A stretch of 64,000 bases of DNA from Hofstenia miamia. Lineage: Eukaryota; Xenacoelomorpha; Acoela. The position numbers and the translations under genes are program-made. Below, in pieces: positions 1 to 11,330 of this stretch. Where the stretch lies: contig SCFE01000062.1 of NCBI GenBank assembly GCA_004352715.1, forward strand, positions 1,743,185 through 1,807,184, in the 5' to 3' direction. Within the stretch, counting starts at the first letter, position 1. The number at the start of each line of letters is the position of its first letter. Below the pieces are notes generated by a model, which was given only the letters and a program-made list of their open reading frames with translations, had not been told where the DNA came from and did no database searches.

Positions 1-1327
1 CCATCAACATGCCCCAACTAATTCTAAATGACGTATCAGAATTAGAGGAATAAAAGAAGCAAATCAAGCAAATTGTGGTTACAGACTAAATGAGAAAAAA
101 TCAATTGTGTCGACGATTTTCCAACACATTCATTGTAATAAACCTAATATTGTAAACCTACAAAGAATTGGTAACTTGAAGATTGCAACAGAAATGTACT
201 TGCTTCTGTTAATAATGAATGGCCCATCTATGTTCTATTTTCCATCGATGGTATCGAAGAATGTTAATGAATTGCGAACGAAGCTTCAAGATATTAGAAA
301 ATGTGTTATTCCAAGGGCATAGTGTAATTACCATTTAAGAAAGTAGAATGTCTATTCTTAGATTTTTCCAGTGCTCTTAATACTTTATTACATAATAAAT
401 TTGTTACTTTATTAAATCAAAATACATATAAATGATTCAGTATATGCCTGGTGTCCAAAATGGCAGAAATCTTACATGGACAACTTTCAACAATCAGTAA
501 AGATTAAACAAGGCAACTGCAACAAATAACTTCCTGTTTTAATAGGTGTGCCGCAAGGTAGCCCTACCCCTGGTTTTTGTTACTTATACAACTAATGACA
601 CGTAACCAGAATCTGAAAAAAAAATTTAATACTCTGATAATACAGTTTTCGCTGTGGGTGTACAAAACTGTAATGGTTACAATTCCTACTGAAAGAGCAT
701 TGCAACTTTATGTCGGTTCTCTGAGGAACATAATCTGAAAATTTACGCAAAGTTAACGCTTTGTAATTGCAACATGTCCCCTTATTAAGTGATCTAGTCA
801 ATTGCAACTGTAGATAATGAAGAGCGCCCCAAATTTGTGAAATATCTAGAGCTCTACTTAACTTCTAACTTATGCTAGAAACTGCATGTGAATTATCTTG
901 TTAATGATCTTTGTTAAGAGTGACTGCTCTTATTGCAAGATACCTGTAGACTCAGTATATTTTTTACTTATCTTTTACAGAATTACCTCTATTATGCTAC
1001 AGTTTTGGCACAAACTTGAACTGAAAAACAATCTCAAAACAGACAATGGTTAATCTTGTCGAGGAACGATTAGTTAAACAATTTTTTTGCAACTGAGAAA
1101 AAATTGAAGAAAATACGTCTCACCCACTACAAAGTGAGCTTCATAAATTTCGTAGTACGTCTAACAGTCGACAAGGCTATTGTTTACCAAAACTTTTTAC
1201 TAAAATGCTCAAAAAATTCTTTGTGCCTGCTGCCCTACGTTACCTAATATAGAAACAAATCCCTCGCATTATTTTACACTATTGATTTGCATTTCCTATG
1301 TACATGATTTTTCGAAAATGAAATAAA

Positions 1328-1369
<42 letters not shown>

Positions 1370-1370
1370 A
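1..1370 (+). mobile_element. Decayed LINE (non-LTR) reverse transcriptase fragment
   Basis: Remnant of a LINE ORF2, readable only by changing frame. Seen: palm motif A as LDFSSALNTLLHNK (358-399), motif B as GVPQGS (545-562) and a changed active-site box YSDNT (630-644) where an active copy would have Y-A/S-D-D. The three motifs lie in three different frames and stops are frequent, so the copy is dead. Further downstream text keeps the look of a LINE thumb and C-terminus, and the fragment ends in a TTA-type repeat (1329-1369), a common kind of LINE 3' tail. The 5' part is outside the window. LINE assignment is firm; the clade is not decided. Confidence 0.75.
1329..1369. repeat. (TTA)n microsatellite, likely LINE 3' tail
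   Basis: About 13 units of ATT/TTA directly after the LINE text. Similar short ATT runs follow LINE fragments near 12155, 13328 and 44750, which suggests a family-specific tail. Confidence 0.85.
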
Positions 1371-1435
1371 CCGTATTATTACTATAAGTTACTATATGGT
1401 GCCAATGGTTGCCACAAACGTAGAAAACACTGTTA

Positions 1436-2114
1436 AAGGAAACGTAAATTTTCAGCTGATTGAAAAGAAAATTAATCCAGTATATCAAAATCTTTTTCAG
1501 AAAACTATATACCTAAGCGAATGGGTGTTTTATCGAAAGGACTTTGCAATCATCTGCATGGAGTAACAAAAACACAAACTGGGAAAAATTTAACAGTTTT
1601 TCCAAAATCGATTTTTACGTATGTAATATTTTTAGGTAATATGTGTGTATTCACTATAATAAAAAGTTCCTTATTTAACTTTCGATTTTCACGAAAAATT
1701 ATAGCTTTTGGGTGTCTAGAAATTGAGCACTTGCTGACACATTTGACACTAGTCAAGAGTCTGTNNNNNNNNNNNNNNNNNNNNNAAGGAAACGTAAATT
1801 TTCAGCTGATTGAAAAGAAAATTAATCCAGTATATCAAAATCTTTTTCAGAAAACTATATACCTAAGCGAATGGGTGTTTTATCGAAAGGACTTTGCAAT
1901 CATCTGCATGGAGTAACAAAAACACAAACTGGGAAAAATTTAACAGTTTTTCCAAAATCGATTTTTACGTATGTAATATTTTTAGGTAATATGTGTGTAT
2001 TCACTATAATAAAAAGTTCCTTATTTAACTTTCGATTTTCACGAAAAATTATAGCTTTTGGGTGTCTAGAAATTGAGCACTTGCTGACACATTTGACACT
2101 AGTCAAGAGTCTGT
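1436..2114 (+). repeat. Exact 329-bp direct duplication across a 21-n gap
   Basis: Bases 1436-1764 and 1786-2114 appear identical and are separated only by n's at 1765-1785. Perfect identity flush to the gap is what an unmerged contig overlap gives, so one copy is probably an assembly artefact. The block contains short open frames on both strands, but none resembles a known protein. Confidence 0.9.
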
Positions 2115-2330
2115 ATGGTTAATTTTACATCAGAGACTGAATATGAGTTCCCATTGCCTTAATAACGGTTCTGGATCTCCCAAGAAATTTCAGCTGAGAG
2201 GCCACATTGTCATCCAGGCTTGAACATTGTTTAACAAAATGTCAGCATCGCAGGTTTTAAATTCGCAGCAAATTTTAATTATTTTCTGACATGCCAAACA
2301 AATTTGGTTGTCAATAATAAACACATATAC

Positions 2331-3759
2331 CCCTTTTGACGATAGATCTTAAAATAGGGATCCGATTTGCCAAACAAATCTTTTTTATCCAAACTAATTC
2401 CTTCAAATTGAACAAGAAACCACTTCTAAAAAACAAAATATTGCATGGAAAAGTTAGAATGTTGACATACTTTTAAATCTTCTGCACCGATTTCAGTGGC
2501 AGAAACATTTATAGTAGCTTTAGAGCCAACACTTAATGCGGCAGTTTTCCCCATTTCGCCTGCAGATACAATTTCACCAAGTGCTAACTCAGCGCTTCCC
2601 AAAAAATCCTGTTCATCTAAGTTGGAATGTTTATTGTCAACATCATATCTAAAATAATTTTCCTGATAAATTAAGTGTCATAAAAAATTGATGCATAGAG
2701 GTGTTCTATTAGTTGTATTATTTCGCATATTGTTAAATAAATAAACAATAAATTTTTTGCTACTTGTGTATGATGGCCATGTGAATCATATGGCATTCAA
2801 TAAAAAATTCTCGCATGAATCCAAAAAAGTATACTAGACTGAAATTAGTCAATAATAAACATTTTAACATGACTAAAGAATGCCGACTGCAGATTTTATT
2901 GAAATCAAATTACATAAAAACACATTAAGAAAAAGTTATACGTTAAATGAATTTCTCGTATTAAAACTTTTAAAGTCCTAGTCGCTAAAGGTTGATTCCC
3001 CGTCTCGGACATCAGATCAAATCCTTGTGTATTTATAGTGTAGAAAGCCAACTATCTTAGTTAAAATATATTGCAATACTACACACTAGTTAGACAATTC
3101 ATGCAGAACACCCAACATTTGTAACTAATGGAAATACAGATGCCTAAGGTTTAGGACATATAACTAACCAGAGCATCATGCTACAAGTACCCAGAACTAT
3201 TTAGGCATAACAACAGTAATAATTACTTGAATTTTGCAGAAAATAAAATGATTATTTTAACGATGTAGATCGATTCAAATACCAAAATGTTTTGTATTGA
3301 TATTAACAGAGACATTGATTAGTACAAATAATTAATTAAATTTTCAATGGATAAAACAACTTACATTGAAAAGCGGAGATTCTGCCGTGTCTCGAAATAG
3401 TACTTCAGCACAAATTTGCTCATGAAGGATGGAAAGAGGCTGTCCTTTACAACTTCAGTTCGTCCATGCTAAGAAAATTTAAGAAACACTAAAACAAAAC
3501 GTACCTCTACGAATATCTTAGTACCGAGTTCTTGGGCAAACATTACACACACTAAATAACCATTACACTTAGAATGAGAAAGTATTACTTACTTGGATCT
3601 GACTTTGACAAAACGTCTTTGTTTTTAAGATTTCTAAATATAGATCGTAAAAAGGCAAACTACTAAGAAAAAATCATTATATTTTCAGATACATTTAAAA
3701 ATAAAAACTTACGAGCATGATATAGATAATTCAACAGTACTAGCTACACTATAGGCCAT
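2331..3759 (-). CDS. Copine, N-terminal part (C2A and start of C2B)
   Basis: Copines are Ca2+-dependent phospholipid-binding cytosolic proteins with two C2 domains followed by a vWA-like domain. Six minus-strand exons join in phase with GT/AG sites: 3713-3759 (starts MAYSVASTVELSISC), 3593-3633 (NLKNKDVLSKSDP), 3505-3551 (CVMFAQELGTKIFVE), 3365-3468 (GRTEVVKDSLFPSFMSK), 2471-2648 (YDVDNKHSNLDEQDFLG, then ATINVSATEI) and 2331-2425 (LDKKDLFGKSDPYFKIYRQK). This gives about 170 residues: C2A at roughly 8-135, with the Asp of SKSDP, YDVD and the following loop in place for Ca2+ binding, and C2B from roughly 140. The ATG at 3759 sits directly before the first C2 strand, as in known copines. Introns are only 36, 41, 45, 79 and 716 nt. 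The remaining C2B and the vWA domain are not seen to the left, where LINE debris and a gap lie; which copine paralogue it is cannot be told. Confidence 0.92.
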
Positions 3760-4967
3760 TCTAAAACAAAATCAATAAAAAGCAACTAAATTATGATAAC
3801 ATAAAAAGGAATATATAATAAAATTTGGGAAGACATGAAGTCACTACTGTTTTGTGGTATGTTCGGGTCCATCGGACATCAAAGTAGCCGAGCGCGAAGG
3901 GGATTCAAATAATCTGCGATATATAATTTCTGGTATGATCATGATTATGTGAAAGACTAATAACTGAATAGTAATATACTGGCGTTATGGTTAATCATTG
4001 AAAAAGTGTTAATGAAATCACACTAAGCACTGGAAATTAAATATTCATAAAAACAAGCAAAAATTGTGAAATTTGAAATGCAGAAATTTTTACACTATCG
4101 TACATGTAAATCCTCAACTGACACTAGAATATTAAAAATAAGTTGAGAAGGTTGCATAGCATAGTTGAATTTCTAAAAAGAAATGTTCTATTCTCTGTAT
4201 CTATTTGAAAAGTAAACATTTATAGTACACGCATTGTATTTGTCTTATTTAACTTACGTGGCATGCTAATACAATGTAATTAAAAAAAATCGAATTATTA
4301 TGTCAAAACGCTTAATTAAGGAGTTACTGAAAAGCTTAATAACCACCAAGATTTATCAAATCTAAACACTTCCCAAAATTTTATTTGATTTATATACTGA
4401 TCTTGTATTAAGTGGAAATATTCCCAATTTGAAGTTTTCATTGAACTAAATTATTCATTGTATTCTTAAATGTGGCGGTCCCTACAACACTTGACACTGG
4501 TGTGTTCAACGGAAATTTAAAATTAAAACTGAAACTATGTGTACTGAAATGGATTGATCAAAACTGAAACTGAATTCAATAGAAATTTAGAAGTTTTATG
4601 AAGTCCTTAAGTGAAATAAAAATTTCACGAATTCACTGCAATTTTATGAATTTCACGAAATCCTAAATTACAAAAATTTACTGTAACACAGATATACACA
4701 CACACACACACTATATATATATATATATATANATATTTTCACAAACCTTGACTACTTTTAACACAAACAGCATTTATTTTACATTGATGTTGTATGGGCG
4801 CATATTTTATTAAAAACAATTGCAATCGAAGTGGATATGTTTTACAGTTTAACTACAAACGATTATTCTTTTTGTAATTTCATACAGCAATACAAATGAA
4901 CCATTCAAAGTGCAAATGACATCAAAATTTGATTTTAGTATGCTGAAATAATTTTCAAAAGCTAATA
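3760..4967. other. Intergenic, upstream of copine; no gene seen
   Basis: AT-rich sequence with stops in all frames. It should hold the copine promoter, but no element is recognisable. A (CA)n-(TA)n run with a single n at 4732 lies near its right end. Confidence 0.6.
4695..4733. repeat. (CA)n then (TA)n microsatellite
   Basis: A CA run passes directly into a TA run; an n at 4732 marks an unresolved base or join. Confidence 0.85.
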
Positions 4968-5401
4968 CAGGGTGCGTCACGGAAACCAACTGTTTTTTGA
5001 TTGGCTTGTACTCGGCCAATAGGATAGGGAGGGCGGAGCAGCAGGTACCTCAGCCTTTCTCAGTTCATAGCATTTCATGGCGCCGTGGAGTGTGGAACAC
5101 CGCATGTTAGCATATGATTGTTTTGTGAGGAGTGGCGAGTCGGTGACCGCGGTTCAACGTAAGCTTCGCCGTAGATTCAATATTCATCGAAATCACTCTC
5201 TTCCCACACGTGACACAATCCTACGATGGGTTAATAACAAGGAGTACTCCTTGGTTAATAATCTTCGAACAGGAGGCTCAATAATGAAAAATTCCCCGCC
5301 CGACCCTCGACGTACAGTGTGTACTCCGGAAAATGTTGAAAGAGTCAGATAGGCAATCTCCAAATCAGCGATCTTACAGTAAGACTAATTTTGCACGAAG
5401 A
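4968..5401 (+). mobile_element. Mariner-like transposon 5' fragment with HTH domain
   Basis: A terminal repeat start (CAGGGTGCGTCACGGAAACC, preceded by TA) is followed by an open frame from ATG 5077 to 5352. The protein begins MAPWSVEHRMLAYDCFVRSG and contains SVTAVQRKLRRRFNIHRN and TRDTILRWVNN, the helix-turn-helix region seen at the N-terminus of many invertebrate mariner-related transposases (DUF4817-like). Reading on through the stop at 5350 gives AISKSAILQ, a decayed continuation. The catalytic domain and 3' end are missing, and the fragment stops where the next element begins at 5402. It is an inactive relic. Confidence 0.75.
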
Positions 5402-6294
5402 CAGGGGCGGTCACAGAGGGGGGGGGGGTTTGGGGGTTTAAACCCCCCCTTAAATCAGACGCTCCAAAAAAAATTCTTACTAAATTGTTTCTCTACTACT
5501 CTGTTCACTTATAGTTCTTTTGGTGTGCCATGTGATAGTGTGAAAGTATTAAATCTTTGAGAGCTTTTAAAAGAAGAATCAGAGTTTTAACCTTATTAAT
5601 CTATATTTTTAGTATTTAGTGTTACTTCTTTTACTTGTTCTTATAGTAGTGTGTAAAATGAAACGAAAAGCAATTGAAAGCCCAATCGATTTGAATTCCA
5701 ACACGTCACATGTTTCAAATGAAGAAACAGAAGACATTTTAGAAAGTAAAGTTTTACTATTAATTTATTTACATATAGCCTTGTACAAATAATCGCACAA
5801 ATATTTTATTATTCCAATCGTAATAAGTAAAGTTTAAATTTAATATTTTTTATTTATAGAAACAAATGAAAAGGCTACAAAACAACCCAAGCAGCTATCA
5901 ATATCAATGTTCTTCTCATCAAAATCCAGCTCTAAAACTGAGATAATTAATCCACCAGAGTCTCCTCAATCCATGAATCTGGCCACTCTTCCTCCTGAAA
6001 ATAGAGAACAATCTTGCTTAACCAATGAATGGGACATTGGGAATATTTTACAAATGGACATCAACAAACTCGATGATTATCAAAAATACAATTTTTTAAC
6101 AAATGTTTATATATTTAAATATTTTAGCAATGAGTATGTCGTAAAAAATGGTAAATGTATTCCATTAAAATTTCAAGATTGTCGTTTAATAAAATGTTTG
6201 AGATTAATCAAAATCAATTTAAATATTTATTTTACTTTTAGGTTTTAGGTGCAGGATATTTTAAACCCCCCTGTTATTAGAATTCTGCGTCCGC
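5402..6294 (+). mobile_element. hAT-like (TTF/ZMYM-type) element, truncated
   Basis: The left end reads CAGGGGCGG followed by a G run and AAACCCCCCC; the right end has AAACCCCCC and finishes TTCTGCGTCCGCGG, whose complement resembles the left end. Inside, a two-exon frame encodes MKRKAIESPIDLNSNTSHVS (from 5658) and, after an intron of about 110 nt (roughly 5750-5860), KQPKQLSISMFFSSKSSSKT and LPPENREQSCLTNEWDIGNI. This Lys-rich, Ser-rich leader resembles the N-terminus of zinc-finger MYM/TTF hAT-type transposases. The open frame ends at 6246 and the zinc finger and catalytic core are absent, so the copy is non-autonomous. Confidence 0.6.
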
Positions 6295-6298
6295 GGAT

Positions 6299-6320
6299 AA
6301 TATATATATATATATATATA
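6299..6320. repeat. (TA)n microsatellite
   Basis: Short TA array right after the hAT-like right end; followed by GTGGCATC, a flank that recurs at 58697. Confidence 0.85.
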
Positions 6321-6530
6321 GTGGCATCGGCACCTAGAAAGAGCGGAGTGATCACCGAAGGAATTCCACAAACTCCCGCTAGATGTGCGCAAGATCGTGC
6401 TGCGCGATGTGCAATTCAGCTGTAGGAGGTTCAGCTGTCTTGGGACATCGCGTAGACCCGTTCATTTTTAGGGTTTAGTTGATGCAGACATTCCCTGTAT
6501 ATACTGTTGATGGCTACTAGTAAGTCACGC
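6321..6530. other. GC-richer unassigned segment
   Basis: About 200 bp visibly richer in G and C than its surroundings, beginning GTGGCATCGGCACC directly after a TA array. No reading frame or family is recognised. It may be a piece of a repeat shared with the element at 58697, which also starts TA-array then GTGGCATC. Confidence 0.4.
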
Positions 6531-6751
6531 TTCGGCAGTTATTGCCATTTAAACTCGTATGCCTCTTTTGAGCGGCAGTCTAGAAGTAATAGCAATATGC
6601 ACGTCTGTATGTTAATCTACCATCCTTCGCTAGCATCGTGTTTTCCTTATTACTCTAACTAACCCGTCGTACTGTGTTGCTACGAGCTGTCTTGCCTACT
6701 TAATAGTAGTTCCTACGCTATCTCTTAGTACTTGCTTTATACTTACTCTTA

Positions 6752-6753
<2 letters not shown>

Positions 6754-6821
<68 letters not shown>

Positions 6822-6840
6822 ATATATACATGTATATATA
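6754..6840. repeat. (TA)n-(TG)n microsatellite
   Basis: Long TA array that passes into TG repeats and back into TA. Confidence 0.9.
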
Positions 6841-7308
6841 GAGAGGAAGAGAGACTTTCTAAATGTTAAATGTGTAATAAAATTGCCTGATTACCTTGGT
6901 ATTGCTAAGTACTCCCAAGAAAATTCTTTCCCAATTGAGTTGGAATTCAAAAAAATTCTGCGTGATTTTCGACATTTTTGTAAAGTATTAATGAGGATGA
7001 TTGTTAAATCAAAGTTTAATGTAATAATGATAGGTAGTAACCAAAATCAAAAATAGAATTCTTTAATCGGATTTTAACCTGATTAACCGGCTTTAACGGG
7101 CCGAACTAATGACTCATATAACGTTTATGACATTATTGTTAATCACTTTGAAAATTTATAAAATTTCTTGGACCTTATATTTAGTACATTGCAACAAGAA
7201 ATTATGTAAATTCTGATAAAATAATAATAATAATAATGAATGACTTTTGAATGTTATAATTTATCAAACATTGAATGAACAAAACACTTTTCTTGTTTGA
7301 GTTATAAA

Positions 7309-8014
7309 CAGGGCGGTTCAAATGCCATAAAAACTACTTTTTCATGTTTTCTGTCAATTAAGTCAATTATTTTCATTTGAAAAACAATTTAAACAATTAA
7401 TTTTAAAAGCTAGTGACCATTAAATATAACATTTAATGTGCTGTAAAATAAATCAAACAGGGTTTTGTTTGATTACATAGGATCTCCACTTCTGCCTATT
7501 ATCACGTGATGGTCAAGTTGGTATTGTAAATAAAGCAAAATGTGCGGCAAACAACCCTGCACTGCTCAGAAGTCTTATGGAAACTTTTCAAGATTACTCA
7601 ATCCTGATAGAGACGCTGGATAAAATGCAAGGAAGGTTTTTCACCGTTAAGGATGCATGACAAACTTTAAAGGATTTGACAATTTCTGCATTTGGATGAG
7701 ACAAATGTGATCCACTTAAAATCCCAATTACCTGGTTGCAGTATTCAGAAGATCATAGATATAGTGAACTCGAATATTAGCCTGGAAATATATGCTAAAC
7801 TTCAGTTATGTTCTCCAACATTCGTGGAAGTTGAAAGATTTTTTTCACAGTTGAAGAAACTCCTTAAGAAAGATAAAAATTTCAATTGTGAAAATTTTGA
7901 AAAATACATTTCAGTTATATATAACTGTAAAAAGCTTAAATGTTAATAAATGCTACTTTTTGTTAATATTTTGTCAATTTTCAAGAAAATTAAAGTCAAT
8001 TTTGAACTGCCCTA
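7309..8014 (+). mobile_element. Internally deleted hAT transposon with dimerisation domain
   Basis: Terminal inverted repeats CAGGGCGGTTCAAA (7309) and its near-complement ending at 8014 (12 of 14 match). The frame 7692-7946 encodes CSPTFVEVERFFSQLKKLLK followed by KDKNFNCENFEKYISVIYN, which fits the C-terminal hAT dimerisation region, where an S-x-x-x-E-R-x-F-S core precedes the end of the protein. Upstream text (7545-7665) reads NNPALLRSLMETFQDYS, and stops interrupt it. Flanking 8-mers GTTATAAA and TCTATAAG are only partly alike, so any target duplication has decayed. The RNase-H-like core is missing: dead copy. Confidence 0.7.
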
Positions 8015-8485
8015 TCTATAAGTTATATTGAATATTCCACCATGAAACATTAGAAATAGCGAATTTGTATATATCAAATATCTAAGCCCGTAAGCGATTC
8101 ATGTAAAAGTTGTCTTACTCACCAGAATACTCGTGCTTTCAAATTAAAACAACTAATGAAATGATTAAAACTAATGAAATGATTAGTTTTACAAGATTAA
8201 CTATTAACAGTTTACCCTTTTAATTTTTATTCTTTAACTGTACCCGCGGGTACCGTACTTGATCACAACAGTAATCTAAAGCTAATTTCTCATTGAAGTC
8301 AATAAATGTACTTCATTCATTTTTATTAAGGAGTTAAATATTTTAAAATTCCTTTTTTGCCAAAGCCTACTGCCCTGCGCACATTTATTGAAATTTAGCA
8401 AAATCGTAATACAATTGCGCAAATGTGTGACATGCTAAATTCTGAAAAAATTATGACACCAAATTTTCCGAATTTCCCACTAGAA

Positions 8486-8487
8486 AT

Positions 8488-8522
<35 letters not shown>

Positions 8523-8671
8523 NNNNNNNNNNNNNNNNNNNNNNNNNNNNNNNNNNNNNNNNNNNNNNNNNNNNNNNNNNNNNNNNNNNNNNNNNNNNNN
8601 NNNNNNNNNNNNNNNNNNNNNNNNNNNNNNNNNNNNNNNNNNNNNNNNNNNNNNNNNNNNNNNNNNNNNNN

Positions 8672-8704
<33 letters not shown>

Positions 8705-8733
8705 GACTATATATATATATGTACATACTATGT
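8486..8733. repeat. (TA)n array with 149-n gap
   Basis: TA array on both sides of n's at 8523-8671; the gap is probably an unresolved TA microsatellite. Confidence 0.9.
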
Positions 8734-8795
8734 TGAACAAAAAGTTCGAGGGCACTTCGTTTTTAGTAGAAAATAAATTATTTATGTTGTTGCAG

Positions 8796-8889
8796 GTCTT
8801 GAAGGAAAATGCCTAAGGGAGACACGTATTTCAAAACTCTTTGTGAGCTGCACTATTCAAATTTCAAAATCAGATTGATAAATGAGCTA
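8796..8889 (+). CDS. Candidate first coding exon, unknown protein
   Basis: A canonical acceptor (TTGTTGCAG, ending 8795), an ATG at 8809 and a strong donor (GTAAGT from 8890) bound a 27-codon frame beginning MPKGDTYFKTLCELHYSNF. The splice signals are good, but the frame is short and no partner exon was found; a LINE lies downstream after a 1-kb gap. It could be chance. No family is recognised. Confidence 0.25.
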
Positions 8890-9940
8890 GTAAGTGAAAA
8901 CATTTTATTAACTGCTATAACCAAATCCATTTACAAGTATGGCTTACTGTTTTATGAAATATAATATTTATATAGCTTCAATCTTTAGCTTATTTAAAAC
9001 ACAAAAATACTTTGAATGCTAATTACTAAAAATTCCTCATTTACAGCAAATTTAAAAGTTTAAATAATAGAATTAGATTCATATTAAAATTTGAAGTAAC
9101 TCAAACTTGATTGCAAAACTCACCGAGTTAAATTTGTGCCACTGTCGATTCGTGCAATAAAAAATAGCCAAACTGTATTAACACAAATGATCAAATAGTG
9201 TAGTTTTAAAATAATTATTTGAACTCATGTTGGAGCTATTTTGTCTATTTTTATACAAGAATGAGAAATTATTTCACTATTAAATATGTTATTCACTATA
9301 CTTTGATTTGTACCTAATAATAACCAGGGTCAAATAACCACAATTCCAAGTCTAAGGCTAACTACAGTTAAATTAGACTTTATTGGTTACACGTGATCTA
9401 TAACATTTCAAAGCATTAAATGCTTAAAACTGCAGTTATTATAATAGCAACACAGTTTAACCACGTGCTGATGATGTGATTTTGTAATTGCTTTTGCTGT
9501 CAATCACATTGTCTAGTAGTTGCCTAGAACAATTAACAGAAATGTATAATAGATTTTTATACAATTTTTTCAACTGAATCTTCAATCAAGATTTAGTATT
9601 AATATTTCTTTTTCAAATTTTTTAAGTTGAGTCTTACAAACTAATATTAGTTCTTAACATTCTAAGTTCTCGAAAATCTTGATTGAGCCAAGCTTAATAA
9701 AGAGTGAATTCTCTATTGTATGAAGGTGGAATGGGAAAGTTTACATTAAGTGAAGTCTACTTTGATCGAAATGTACCTTACAAATCTATTTTCAGTCTGT
9801 TTTCCTCGTCTCGATATTCTAGACACTCAACTCTAAGACTTTTAGAATTACACATGTTACCGGTTACTAAATGTTCATCTGCTTCAACGTGATTGGATCG
9901 GTATTTTGTTTGAAATTACATAATCTATACCTTTCTACCT
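8890..9940. other. No gene seen
   Basis: AT-rich sequence. The 62-codon frame at 9704-9892 has no recognisable motif. If the exon at 8796-8889 is real, this would be intron. Confidence 0.5.
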
Positions 9941-10121
9941 TCAAATGAATCCCCAGTAATTCAATTTCAAATTGATCAATCTCAAATTGAAATGCATATA
10001 AAGTCAAATTTAAATTTATCTATGTCAATTTCAAAATAATCCAAGTCATTTTCAATTATGTCTAAGTAAATTCAGATTAATCTAAATCAAATTCAAATTA
10101 ATCTTAGATAAATTAATCAAG
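9941..10121. repeat. Degenerate 21-bp tandem repeat, about 8 units
   Basis: Successive units such as TCAAATTTAAATTTATCTATG, TCAATTTCAAAATAATCCAAG and TCATTTTCAATTATGTCTAAG follow one another with 20-22 bp period. Units share a TCAAATTCAAATTAATC core. Stops occur, so this is not a coding heptad repeat. Confidence 0.8.
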
Positions 10122-10308
10122 TACAGAAAATCACTCTAGGATCATTCCAAGTAGCATATATAACTTGTTTTACACAAATGTTTTTGAAAAATATGGTTTT
10201 GAGAGGGAATTTCTATTTTGTTTCTTGTATTTATTAAATGCACCATTGTCAAAAAATAATCTTGCATGTCTGACATGAAAAGGTAGGTACAGATTCCTAC
10301 AAGCTATT

Positions 10309-11330
10309 ATATATATATATATATATATATNNNNNNNNNNNNNNNNNNNNNNNNNNNNNNNNNNNNNNNNNNNNNNNNNNNNNNNNNNNNNNNNNNNNNN
10401 NNNNNNNNNNNNNNNNNNNNNNNNNNNNNNNNNNNNNNNNNNNNNNNNNNNNNNNNNNNNNNNNNNNNNNNNNNNNNNNNNNNNNNNNNNNNNNNNNNNN
10501 NNNNNNNNNNNNNNNNNNNNNNNNNNNNNNNNNNNNNNNNNNNNNNNNNNNNNNNNNNNNNNNNNNNNNNNNNNNNNNNNNNNNNNNNNNNNNNNNNNNN
10601 NNNNNNNNNNNNNNNNNNNNNNNNNNNNNNNNNNNNNNNNNNNNNNNNNNNNNNNNNNNNNNNNNNNNNNNNNNNNNNNNNNNNNNNNNNNNNNNNNNNN
10701 NNNNNNNNNNNNNNNNNNNNNNNNNNNNNNNNNNNNNNNNNNNNNNNNNNNNNNNNNNNNNNNNNNNNNNNNNNNNNNNNNNNNNNNNNNNNNNNNNNNN
10801 NNNNNNNNNNNNNNNNNNNNNNNNNNNNNNNNNNNNNNNNNNNNNNNNNNNNNNNNNNNNNNNNNNNNNNNNNNNNNNNNNNNNNNNNNNNNNNNNNNNN
10901 NNNNNNNNNNNNNNNNNNNNNNNNNNNNNNNNNNNNNNNNNNNNNNNNNNNNNNNNNNNNNNNNNNNNNNNNNNNNNNNNNNNNNNNNNNNNNNNNNNNN
11001 NNNNNNNNNNNNNNNNNNNNNNNNNNNNNNNNNNNNNNNNNNNNNNNNNNNNNNNNNNNNNNNNNNNNNNNNNNNNNNNNNNNNNNNNNNNNNNNNNNNN
11101 NNNNNNNNNNNNNNNNNNNNNNNNNNNNNNNNNNNNNNNNNNNNNNNNNNNNNNNNNNNNNNNNNNNNNNNNNNNNNNNNNNNNNNNNNNNNNNNNNNNN
11201 NNNNNNNNNNNNNNNNNNNNNNNNNNNNNNNNNNNNNNNNNNNNNNNNNNNNNNNNNNNNNNNNNNNNNNNNNNNNNNNNNNNNNNNNNNNNNNNNNNNN
11301 NNNNNNNNNNNNNNNNNNNNNNNNNNNNNN
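10309..11330. repeat. (TA)n array opening into a 1000-n gap
   Basis: TA array 10309-10330, then exactly 1000 n's (10331-11330), a default scaffold gap size; the true length is unknown. Confidence 0.9.

Noticed and set aside
1521-2122. Frames of 131 and 83 codons repeated across the gap
   Set aside because: Same sequence duplicated; no family resemblance; overlapping frames on both strands.
2120-2280. Minus-strand text SLDDNVASQLKFLGRSRTVI ending at a stop, left of the copine exons
   Set aside because: Tempting as a last exon, but it does not match the expected C2B continuation, and no acceptor in the right phase was found.
8423-8816. Open frames made of Tyr-Ile repeats around (TA)n and n runs (also near 23000, 24600, 30500, 46800)
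   Set aside because: They are translations of TA microsatellites and gaps, not proteins.
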